The notes under the pieces were generated by a model that had not been told where the DNA came from, made no database searches, and was given only the letters and a program-made list of their open reading frames with translations. Below are positions 44,120 to 51,550 of a stretch of DNA of 64,000 nucleotides, piece after piece (the stretch's first letter is position 1; each line of letters opens with the position of its first letter). The position numbers were made by a program, and so were the translations under genes. Origin of the DNA: Acidobacteriota bacterium. Its GTDB lineage: Bacteria > Acidobacteriota > Terriglobia > Terriglobales > Acidobacteriaceae. The stretch covers positions 89,899 to 153,898 of the forward strand of contig JAKAJO010000092.1 of assembly GCA_021813745.1 (NCBI GenBank), in the 5' to 3' direction.

Positions 44120-45135
44120 CCGCGGCCTCCATGGGTTTGCAACGCACGCTCCACGACGGCCATTCGAATGGCCACCCCGTTGCGTACCTGATCAAGAATG
44201 GCGGATTGGTGGCCGTCTGCTACGCCGGCCGTGATCTCCATCCCGCGAATAATCGGTCCGGGATGCATCACAACAGCGGCTGGCGCAAGGCTTGCCAGCC
44301 GCTGCCCGGTGAGTTGGTAGCCTGCCTTATACTCCTCCAGGTCAAGCTGAAGTCCAGCCAGGCGCTCCGCCTGAATGCGCAGCATCATCACGACCTGCGA
44401 ATTGCGGAGCGCTGCATCAAAGTCACGCTCCATCCGCACGCCGGGGCCCATGCTGATGGCGATCTCCGGCAGCAGTTGCGCGGGTCCGCACACCACCACT
44501 TCGGCTCCAAGCCGGGGCAGTAAGAGCATGTTCGACCGCGCCACGCGGCTGTGCAGAATATCTCCCGCAATCGTCACCGTAACTCCGGCCAGCGTGTCTT
44601 CACTCACGCTCTGCGCGCTGGGCCGTAGCTTCTGCAGAATGGTTCGCAAATCCAGTAAGGCCTGCGTTGGGTGTTCGTGCATGCCGTCTCCGGCATTCAG
44701 CACCGGTAAATGCGTTGACTCCTCAAGAAGCCACGGCGCACCGGAGAAGTTATGGCGCAGAATGATCGCTTCCGCTCCAAGGGCGCGCAGCGTCAGCCCC
44801 GTGTCCTTCAGAGTCTCGCCCTTTTCAATGCTGGACGACAGGCTTGATACAAGCGTGGTGTCCGCGCCAAGTGACTTGGCGGCCAGCTCGAAGCTCGTTC
44901 GTGTCCGCGTGGATGACTCGTAAAACAACAGCGCAATCTTTCGCTTCAGCAGGATTCTGTCCCGCTTCAGGGGATCCATCTCTTCCAACTCGCTCGCACG
45001 CATTAAAAGCCGGCTGATTGCGTCGAGAGTCAGATCCTGAACGGACAGCAAAGATCCGGGGTTGTGAGGAAAATGCGAGGGCGGAACAGGCGGGGGCTGT
45101 ATCTGGCGGCGGACTGGAGCTGCAGTACCATTCAT
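44116..45135 (-). CDS. pyrB: Aspartate carbamoyltransferase catalytic subunit
   Basis: Committed step of pyrimidine synthesis, transferring the carbamoyl group to aspartate. The 339-residue protein has the carbamoyl-phosphate loop FYESSTRTRTSFELAAK near residue 72, HEHPTQALLDLRTI, AGDILHSRVARSN, and MHPGPIIRGMEI toward the end. The first 25 residues are a Pro-rich extension. No PyrI regulatory subunit is visible; the gene pairs with pyrC instead, as in many bacteria where the catalytic trimer works with PyrC. Ribosome binding upstream of ATG 45135 is weak; it lies 66 bases after pyrR. Confidence 0.96.
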   Translation of the reverse strand: MNGTAAPVRRQIQPPPVPPSHFPHNPGSLLSVQDLTLDAISRLLMRASELEEMDPLKRDRILLKRKIALLFYESSTRTRTSFELAAKSLGADTTLVSSLSSSIEKGETLKDTGLTLRALGAEAIILRHNFSGAPWLLEESTHLPVLNAGDGMHEHPTQALLDLRTILQKLRPSAQSVSEDTLAGVTVTIAGDILHSRVARSNMLLLPRLGAEVVVCGPAQLLPEIAISMGPGVRMERDFDAALRNSQVVMMLRIQAERLAGLQLDLEEYKAGYQLTGQRLASLAPAAVVMHPGPIIRGMEITAGVADGHQSAILDQVRNGVAIRMAVVERALQTHGGRG

Positions 45136-45201
45136 AAACTTTTCATTCTGCTGCGGTCACATCATGGCGCGCCGGGGAGACGCGCCGGTTCATTCCTGAA
45201 T

Positions 45202-45771
45202 TCAGTCAACTCTTTCAACGAGCAGGACCTGCTCGTCATGGTCGACCTCTTGGAATTTGACTTCGATGATTTCGCGGCTGCTGGTCGGCACATGCCTGCC
45301 CACATAAGTAGCTTCAATCGGCAATTCGCGGTGACCCCGGTCAATTAAAACAGCGAGCTGCACCCGGCGTGGCCGTCCATGGTCGAAAAGCGCGTCCAGT
45401 GCGGCACGTACGGTCCTCCCGGTGTACAGAACGTCGTCACATAGAACCACATCCCGGCCCTCCACATCCAACCCGATAGAGCCGGGCGTGACCACCGGAC
45501 GCACATCCGTGGTCGAAAGATCGTCACGATAGAACTGGATATCCAGCACGCCGGTATCGACCGGATGCTTCTCAATGGTCGAGATCAGCTTGCCAAGCCG
45601 TTCGGCAAACGGAACACCGCGGCGTTTGATGCCGACCAGCGCGAGGTTTTCGCTGCCGTTGCTCTTTTCGATGATTTCGTGGGCCAGGCGTACCAGGGTT
45701 CGCTCAATCTCCGAGGCGGACATCAGGCGGCCTTTGACGCGCAAAGTGGGTTGACTGGGGCTTTCGCTCAT
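45202..45771 (-). CDS. pyrR: PyrR bifunctional regulator/uracil phosphoribosyltransferase
   Basis: A 189-residue PRTase-fold protein of the PyrR family. The PRPP loop DVVLCDDVLYTGRTVRAALD is near residues 110-129. Other landmarks are LVGIKRRGVPFAERL and VLIDRGHRELPIEATYVGR. In Firmicutes PyrR binds the pyr leader RNA and causes attenuation. It may also supply uracil phosphoribosyltransferase. Here the mRNA leader predicted from the promoter at 45789-45817 is only about 10 bases and there is no leader terminator, so attenuation upstream of pyrR is unlikely. A regulatory site in the pyrR-pyrB spacer was not found. Confidence 0.93.
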   Translation of the reverse strand: MSESPSQPTLRVKGRLMSASEIERTLVRLAHEIIEKSNGSENLALVGIKRRGVPFAERLGKLISTIEKHPVDTGVLDIQFYRDDLSTTDVRPVVTPGSIGLDVEGRDVVLCDDVLYTGRTVRAALDALFDHGRPRRVQLAVLIDRGHRELPIEATYVGRHVPTSSREIIEVKFQEVDHDEQVLLVERVD

Positions 45772-45788
45772 GTAGGTTCTCTCGCCGG

Positions 45789-45817
45789 ATGATACGAGGC
45801 TTGGCTCAATGGAGCAA
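45789..45817 (-). promoter_or_regulatory. Candidate promoter of pyrR-pyrB-pyrC
   Basis: On the minus strand TATCAT (plus 45789-45794, 5/6) lies 17 bases downstream of TTGCTC (plus 45812-45817, weak). Transcription would start within about 12 bases of the pyrR ATG, leaving no room for an attenuator. Confidence 0.4.
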
Positions 45818-45865
45818 GTGAGGAAAAGAAGGTGCTGAACCGAACAGCAGGACTGGATCGGGCTC

Positions 45866-46567
45866 TTAGAGATGAGTTCGCCGCCTTCGGGCCATCATGC
45901 GTGCCCCCAAAGCGCCGCCGCTCGCAGCAAACAGCAAAAGGAACAATGAATTGAAAACAAGGCTGAAAGTCTCGATCCCGGCGTGTCCCCACGGCGACAT
46001 CATCCAAGCGAGCACCTGGTTGCGGACAGCCTTGGCTTCGCTTGCCTGGGATGTCCCCATGCCTGCTGTCCATTCCTGGGCCATCTCCTGGCTGGCGGTC
46101 ACGCGAGTGCTCCAGTCCGAGTCCATGGCCGCTGCCCGATGAAGCGCAAAGCGCTGAACAAAAAGGGCACTTCCTCCCACGCAGAAGGCCAGCCACGCCG
46201 CAAAGATCCCAGTCACCAGGCCGATTCGAGCCCCGGCGCCGATCGTAATCCAGGGAGACTGCTGGCTGCGCAGGTACAGAACAACGGCCCAGGCTGCGGC
46301 GCCTGCCATCCAGATGAGTCCAAGCGCACCCACCGGTGAGGCCGCACTGCACAGCAGGCCGGCTGGAAGCGCGAGCGTGAGTGCTACGCGAATGGCTGGC
46401 TTCCAGCGAATCACGCTTGCATCGCGCGTGATCGGGGTCCACGCATCACGCACAGGAGGGTTTTCGCTTCCTTCATCTGCGTAGACAAGTTGGGGCAGAC
46501 CACAGCTGGCGCAAAAGCAAGCTCCTGCGGTGATGGGCTGATGGCATCTTGAACAGGTCGTTTCCAT
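45866..46567 (-). CDS. Zinc-ribbon multi-pass membrane protein of unknown function
   Basis: A 233-residue protein. The N terminus is a zinc ribbon with Cys5/Cys8 and Cys19/Cys22 (TCSRCHQPITAGACFCASCG). Four hydrophobic helices follow, at about 58-80, 84-101, 108-135 and 194-220 (ALTLALPAGLLCSAASPVGAL and ITIGAGARIGLVTGIFAAWL among them). A charged loop lies at 140-190 and the end is very basic, RMMARRRRTHL. The layout is typical of acidobacterial zinc-ribbon membrane proteins of unknown role. ATG 46565-46567 is chosen because it begins at the ribbon; the upstream codons do not read as protein. It lies downstream of cmk and a second small zinc-ribbon gene. Confidence 0.75.
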   Translation of the reverse strand: METTCSRCHQPITAGACFCASCGLPQLVYADEGSENPPVRDAWTPITRDASVIRWKPAIRVALTLALPAGLLCSAASPVGALGLIWMAGAAAWAVVLYLRSQQSPWITIGAGARIGLVTGIFAAWLAFCVGGSALFVQRFALHRAAAMDSDWSTRVTASQEMAQEWTAGMGTSQASEAKAVRNQVLAWMMSPWGHAGIETFSLVFNSLFLLLFAASGGALGARMMARRRRTHL

Positions 46568-46632
46568 CTTTTCCAGGCCAGCCTTGATTCTATGCTGCTC
46601 AGCCCCCGCCGAGCCATCGCAGTTAAGAGGAT

Positions 46633-46830
46633 TTAGCGCTTCCTTGCTTGGGTGCCAATTCCTGCGGTGCGCCGAAGACGCAGAGCGTAGGGAAGAAATA
46701 CGAAGCTTCGGCTGTGACACTCCCGGCAGCGGATTGGATAGTGAAAAACCAGCAGCCGGAAAATATCCCGCAGCCGGAAGTGCGAAATTCTGAGATGGGC
46801 GAGCCCACAAGTTTTGCAGTGAATTGACAT
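46633..46830 (-). CDS. Predicted small zinc-ribbon protein
   Basis: A 65-residue reading frame from ATG 46828-46830. Two Cys pairs, Cys5/Cys8 (HCKTCGLA) and Cys35/Cys38 (CRECHSR), flank a basic segment RISHFRLRDIFRLLVFHYPI, the pattern of a treble-clef/zinc ribbon. A GGGGA purine run precedes the ATG. It lies on the same strand between cmk and the zinc-ribbon membrane protein. I regard it as probable because both Cys pairs are in frame and correctly spaced. Function is unknown. Confidence 0.5.
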   Translation of the reverse strand: MSIHCKTCGLAHLRISHFRLRDIFRLLVFHYPIRCRECHSRSFVFLPYALRLRRTAGIGTQARKR

Positions 46831-46896
46831 TGGAGTCCCCAATGAAAATGCGCTTTCAGTGGCCACAACACGTTGCGGTTCAACGCATGAAACCGC

Positions 46897-47619
46897 CTAC
46901 CCGGCAGTCAATTCGCCGATACGCGATGCCACAATTGCTTCCGCCTTTTGCACAACCTCGTCGAGAGTTAAGTGCGTTGAATCCAAAAGCACGGCGTCCG
47001 GTGCAGGTTTAAGTGGTGATTCGGCACGGTTGCGATCCCGTTCATCCCGTGCACGAAGATCGCGAATCACCTCTTCCGGCTGCGCAGTTGCTTCAGGTCC
47101 CATCTGCTCAAACCGGCGCATTCCGCGAACTTCCGGCGCGGCATCCAGAAAGATCTTGACCTCCGCTTCGGGAAAGACCACGGTGCCGATATCCCGGCCT
47201 TCCATCACCACGCCGCCTTGGGCGCCTAACTCCTGCTGTTGGCGCACCATCCAGGTGCGAATGGAGGGAAGCGCGCTGACACGGGAGGCTGCATCGGTGA
47301 CTTGAGGATTTCGAATCAGCCCTGTCACATCTTCGCCGTCCAGCAGAACGCGATTTTCCTGCTCTCCTGCCTCCAGGCGTAACGTCGTCTCCGCAGCTAG
47401 CTGTTCCAGGGGCGCTGTTGCATCAAGCGCAATGCCCAGGCGAAGCGCCTTCAGTGCAAATGCCCTGTACATGGCTCCCGTCTCGAGGTTGAGCAGGCCG
47501 AAGCGTCGGGCGAGGCAACGCGCAACTGTGCTTTTCCCGGCGCCTGCAGGGCCATCGATTGCAATGATGATCCTTCTTCCGGGCGTACGATTTGCTGGCG
47601 ACTTTTCCGCGTCTGTCAT
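46897..47619 (-). CDS. cmk: Cytidylate kinase
   Basis: Phosphorylates CMP and dCMP. The 240-residue protein opens with the P-loop IAIDGPAGAGKSTVARCLA near residue 18, then GLLNLETGAMYRAFAL, the CMP-binding region DGEDVTGLIRNPQV, GGVVMEGRDIGTVVFP, and VKIFLDAAPEVR. The last part, HLTLDEVVQKAEAIV, is the usual Cmk C terminus. ATG 47617-47619 overlaps the stop of the upstream winged-helix gene by 4 bases; the frame open to 47982 lies within that gene. The first 15 residues are a short polar extension. Confidence 0.95.
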   Translation of the reverse strand: MTDAEKSPANRTPGRRIIIAIDGPAGAGKSTVARCLARRFGLLNLETGAMYRAFALKALRLGIALDATAPLEQLAAETTLRLEAGEQENRVLLDGEDVTGLIRNPQVTDAASRVSALPSIRTWMVRQQQELGAQGGVVMEGRDIGTVVFPEAEVKIFLDAAPEVRGMRRFEQMGPEATAQPEEVIRDLRARDERDRNRAESPLKPAPDAVLLDSTHLTLDEVVQKAEAIVASRIGELTAG

Positions 47620-49268
47620 CCGCGCTTCTTGGACCCAGCCTTGGACGGTGCGGTAAACCCATACCGCTTGCTGTTGCCGCCTCGCGCGCTGGCTGCGACA
47701 GCGGGCTTCCGCTTGACGTGAACAGCACCGGTCTCCTTGCGCGTTGCCGTGCTGCGGACAGGCTTGCCTGGGCGGCGACTTGGTCCAGCCTTTGCAGCAG
47801 CGTTGCCGTTGGGCCCTCCGTTGCGGCTCTTCCACCCAGCATTGGCGGATTTCGAACCGGCAATCGTGCGTCCCGCCCCTGCCGCATTCAGAGATGTCCC
47901 ATTCGAGCGCACAGCATTGCCCGCAGGCTTCCCATGGTGGCCGTTTTGCACCTTGCCACTTTTTGAAGCGGGCTTGGCCCATCGTGATTTGGAGGTGGAA
48001 CGGGAGCCCATGGCCGACCGCGTCTCCGAACCTCTGCTTTCATTGCTTCGGCGCATTGGCCGGCTGCCAGTGGCACCATGTGCGGACTTGTGGTCCCTGC
48101 TGTGCGAAACGGGCCGGCTCATGCTCATGTGCGGCCGCGGCGCAGCGGGCTTGGCAGCCGCAGCCGGCTTATGCGCTGCCGCCCGATGTGGATGCGGTTC
48201 CACGGGCGCGTGTGGTTTCGGGGGCGCGCTGGCCTGCGCAGAGATGGCAGGCAGAGTGTGCGTGCTGGCTAACTCGTCCTCATGCTCCCGCTGGTGCTGG
48301 AAGTACGGGCTGCTGGAAAGGTAAGCGCCCGTATAAAGCGACGTGGCCGGGGCGAATTCCGGCAGAGTCCCCGCCACATAGTAGTGAGGTGCGTGTCCCA
48401 GTGAAATGGTGTGAACCTGGCGCGTTGCGACCAGGCCTCGCAGGACTTCGCGAATCTTGCTGCGCGAGGTCAGCGGGGAAAGGAATGCCTCAACCTCCTC
48501 CATCGTTGCTGCGATCACGGCCTGCAGATAAATGGAAGCAAGAACGGAGATCGCTGTCACCTGCGAAGTCGAAGCGCCTTCCGCGATCGCTTTCTGGAAG
48601 CGATGACGCAGAAGTTGCCACTTGGCTGCCTGGCCCGGTGCGGAGATCACAGGAATGATGCGAAGCTGCTGCCAAAGCTCGGTAATCGCGCGGATGACCG
48701 CTGCTTCGGTCACCTCGCGCCCAAGGGCGTGGCGCAGCTTGGAAATTGTGGCGTCGCCCTGTTCCAACTGCTTATACGCCAGCACGGCGAGTTGCGAGAC
48801 CTGCCGCGATCCGGTGAGTTGGGGAACTCGCCGCCAATCACGATCACCGCGCAGCGCGTACACATAGGGAAGAACCCAGCTGGCGACGACGAAATCTGGC
48901 TGCTCGCCCGGCAGTCCCTGCAGATTCAGGCGGACTGCCACACCATCTGCTTCCAGGCGAACCAACAGTTCTTCTGCAATGGCGATTAACTTGGGATCGG
49001 GGCTTGATGTCGGTCGCCCCGCAATCGCTTCAACAAAAGAGGGTGCAACGGAAGGAGAGAATTGGCGCCGCGGCAGAAAAAGACTGAGCCCAGTTTCCTC
49101 GATCCACGTCCGGGCATCCTCGAAAGTGAGTGCCCCAAGTCCGTTCTGGCGCATCCTTTCGGACCGCGCTGCTTCAAGTTGCTCCGATGTCAAAGAAAAA
49201 TCCTCGCTTCCAAAGGCTGGCGTAGACGCCCGGCCGCCAGCGCTCCTGAGAGCGGACAGCCACCCCAC
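47616..49268 (-). CDS. Winged-helix protein with a long basic low-complexity tail
   Basis: A 550-residue protein in two parts. Residues about 1-340 look like a winged-helix DNA-binding/AlkZ-related fold, with SRQVSQLAVLAYKQLEQGDATIS, VIRAITELWQQLRIIPVISA, KWQLLRHRFQKAI and SRSKIREVLRGLVATRQVHT; I am unsure of the exact family. Residues about 345-550 are an Ala/Lys/Arg/Ser/Gly-rich tail with repeated short basic runs (for example KPAAAAKPAAPRPH and RRPGKPVRSTATRKE), strikingly like histone-H1-type tails. The basic tail suggests DNA or RNA binding. It is 18 bases after mutL and translationally overlaps cmk. Confidence 0.75.
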   Translation of the reverse strand: MGWLSALRSAGGRASTPAFGSEDFSLTSEQLEAARSERMRQNGLGALTFEDARTWIEETGLSLFLPRRQFSPSVAPSFVEAIAGRPTSSPDPKLIAIAEELLVRLEADGVAVRLNLQGLPGEQPDFVVASWVLPYVYALRGDRDWRRVPQLTGSRQVSQLAVLAYKQLEQGDATISKLRHALGREVTEAAVIRAITELWQQLRIIPVISAPGQAAKWQLLRHRFQKAIAEGASTSQVTAISVLASIYLQAVIAATMEEVEAFLSPLTSRSKIREVLRGLVATRQVHTISLGHAPHYYVAGTLPEFAPATSLYTGAYLSSSPYFQHQREHEDELASTHTLPAISAQASAPPKPHAPVEPHPHRAAAHKPAAAAKPAAPRPHMSMSRPVSHSRDHKSAHGATGSRPMRRSNESRGSETRSAMGSRSTSKSRWAKPASKSGKVQNGHHGKPAGNAVRSNGTSLNAAGAGRTIAGSKSANAGWKSRNGGPNGNAAAKAGPSRRPGKPVRSTATRKETGAVHVKRKPAVAASARGGNSKRYGFTAPSKAGSKKRG

Positions 49269-49286
49269 ACCAATTCTAAATGGGAA

Positions 49287-51293
49287 TTAAATTCGATGGA
49301 AGGCCCGCTGGATCTCCTTCCACGAATAGCGCAGCGCGATCGGGCGACCATGAGGGCAACTTGTTGGATGCTCAGTCTTTGCCAGCTCTGCGAGCAGCCA
49401 CTCCATGCGCTCCGGATTGAGGGGCGTGTTCACTTTAATGGCGGAGTGGCAGGCGATGGAAGCGGCAATCCGGGTCCTGAGCGACGTAAGATCCGCATTT
49501 TGCCTGGCTTCTTCGGGAGAAGCGCCCATCTGGTCGATCACCTCGTGTAACATGCGCTCCAGCGCCGTGCCCTCCAGGCCGATGGGAGCAGCCTTGACGG
49601 CAAGTGTCTGAGGGCCAAAGGGTTCGACCTCGAATCCATTGCGCTCCAGCTCCTCCGTAATCTGGGCAAAAAGAACCATCTGCCAGGGCCTGAGCTCAAC
49701 CAGCAGCGGCATCAGGAGCCGCTGTCGCTGCACTCGTTCCGCCTGCCGTTCCCGCAGAATCTTTTCAAAAAGAACTCGCTCGTGGGCAACGTGCTGGTCA
49801 ATGATCCACAGCCCATCCTCTCCAGTGGCCAGAATGAATGATTCTCGCAACTGCCCAAGCGGCCGAAGAGATGCAAGCTGGTTCAGATTTGCCGCAACAT
49901 GCTCCGTCTCAACCCTCGCTGTTGCCTCTTCCACAAGTGAAACAAAATAATCATCTTGCTCGGCTTTTTGCGCGAGCGTCTCCCGGGTTGGGTGGTCCGG
50001 CTGGGCGAAGGGGAGTGGAACCGAGACTGGCCGGTCGGGAAGAGGGGAGAGCGCGAAGGAAGAATCCAGTGCCTCTGATGCCTCCGCCGTCCCGGGATTT
50101 CCAGCCACTGTCATTCCCACAGAGCCCGTGTCAAGCTCCGGCCCTCCCGGCAGGGGAGAAAGCGCCGCAGGCATCAGCGAAGGACTCGCCGTGGGTGCTG
50201 CGTCGAGCGCAGCCAGAAAGCCGGCCGCTGGCCGTGCGCGCATCAGCGCATTCCTCAGGCTGTCCCTCACAAAGTCGTGAATCACATTCTGCTGGCGGAA
50301 GCGAACCTCGGTCTTGGCCGGATGCACGTTCACATCGACTTCTTCCGGCGGCATTTCCAGAAACAGCAGCACGACGGGGAAGCTGGTCGGCGGAATGATG
50401 TTCCGGTACGCCTCTGTAATCGCGTGCAGCAGCAGGCGATCCCGAATGAGCCGCTTGTTCACAAAAATGTAGATCGAGTTCCGATTCAGCTTCTGCAACT
50501 CAGGTTTGGAGTAGAAGCCGGTCAGCCGTAACGGGCCGGGCTCTCGTTTGGGCTCATCTGGATCCTGCTTCCATGGCGGTGGTGCCGGCAGGCCGACACG
50601 CTCGAGCGGCATTTCCGCGGCGACGGGTAACAATTGCTCCAGCGTGTTCTTGCCGAAGACCTGGTAAATGCGCTCGGCCGTGCGTGCCACAGGTGGCGCG
50701 CTCACCAGCGTATGCGAGGACGAAAGCAGCTCAAAGTGCTTTTCCGGATGCACCAATGCATAGTGCGTCACCAGCGCCGTCACGTGGGAAAGCTCGGTGC
50801 TCTCGGCACGCAGAAACTTGCGCCGTGCGGGTGTATTGAAGAACAGATCGGCGACCATAATGGTCGTGCCCCGCGGCAGGACCGCGTCGTCCACATGCAG
50901 AATTTTGCCTCCGGCGATTTCCAGGCGCGTACCGCTCGTCTCTGTTTCGGTGGCGGTCTCCAGTGTGACTCGTGCCACGGAAGCGATTGAGGGCAGTGCC
51001 TCGCCGCGAAAACCGAGTGTTGTGATGGAGAGCAGCTCATCGGCGGTGCGCAGCTTGCTGGTGGCATGCCGTTCAAAGGCCAGCAGCGCGTCATCGCGAT
51101 TCATGCCGTGACCGTCATCCGTGATGCGGATGAGCCGCCGCCCACCCGCTTCCACCTCGACCCGAATGCGCCTGGCGTCCGCATCCAGCGCATTTTCCAG
51201 CAGCTCTTTGACTACCGATGCAGGCCGGTCCACCACTTCGCCGGCTGCGATCTGGTTGGCGACGTGATCGGGAAGTACGCGAATGCGGCCCAT
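49287..51293 (-). CDS. mutL: DNA mismatch repair protein MutL
   Basis: GHKL ATPase coordinating mismatch repair. The 668-residue protein has IAAGEVVDRPASVVKELLENALDA near residue 13 (motif I), ITDDGHGMNRDDA (motif II), TLGFRGEALPSIASV (motif III) and FVNKRLIRDRLL in the N-terminal half. The middle is a Pro/Ser-rich linker (about 360-455), and the C-terminal dimerisation domain ends CPHGRPIALRYSWKEIQRAF. The presence of SFILATGEDGLWIIDQHVAHERVLFE supports a normal C-terminal domain. No mutS is in the window. It diverges from the TonB-dependent receptor. The ATG has no Shine-Dalgarno. Confidence 0.97.
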   Translation of the reverse strand: MGRIRVLPDHVANQIAAGEVVDRPASVVKELLENALDADARRIRVEVEAGGRRLIRITDDGHGMNRDDALLAFERHATSKLRTADELLSITTLGFRGEALPSIASVARVTLETATETETSGTRLEIAGGKILHVDDAVLPRGTTIMVADLFFNTPARRKFLRAESTELSHVTALVTHYALVHPEKHFELLSSSHTLVSAPPVARTAERIYQVFGKNTLEQLLPVAAEMPLERVGLPAPPPWKQDPDEPKREPGPLRLTGFYSKPELQKLNRNSIYIFVNKRLIRDRLLLHAITEAYRNIIPPTSFPVVLLFLEMPPEEVDVNVHPAKTEVRFRQQNVIHDFVRDSLRNALMRARPAAGFLAALDAAPTASPSLMPAALSPLPGGPELDTGSVGMTVAGNPGTAEASEALDSSFALSPLPDRPVSVPLPFAQPDHPTRETLAQKAEQDDYFVSLVEEATARVETEHVAANLNQLASLRPLGQLRESFILATGEDGLWIIDQHVAHERVLFEKILRERQAERVQRQRLLMPLLVELRPWQMVLFAQITEELERNGFEVEPFGPQTLAVKAAPIGLEGTALERMLHEVIDQMGASPEEARQNADLTSLRTRIAASIACHSAIKVNTPLNPERMEWLLAELAKTEHPTSCPHGRPIALRYSWKEIQRAFHRI

Positions 51294-51550
51294 TAATCAG
51301 TAGGGTAACGCAGCGACGGCGGCTAGACCGAATCGACGGGAACTGCCCCGGTTGTGGATTTCATACAAGCGCAATCTCTCTCTCATTCAGAATTCATGCG
51401 CTCTTTAACGACTTGTAACTGCATTCATCGAGAGTAAATACGTCTTCTCCGCGAAGACGGGCAACGAGCGGTGTGTCCCGCTTTGGTGTGTTCATTTACC
51501 TGAGGAAATCAGAGTTCATTGGAAGGCTTTCTTTCATGGAGGTTGACGGC

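Noticed and set aside
45136..45201. PyrR RNA-binding site or attenuator between pyrR and pyrB
   Set aside because: A GC-rich 6-bp stem exists but I could not find the conserved PyrR-binding loop or a terminator T-run.
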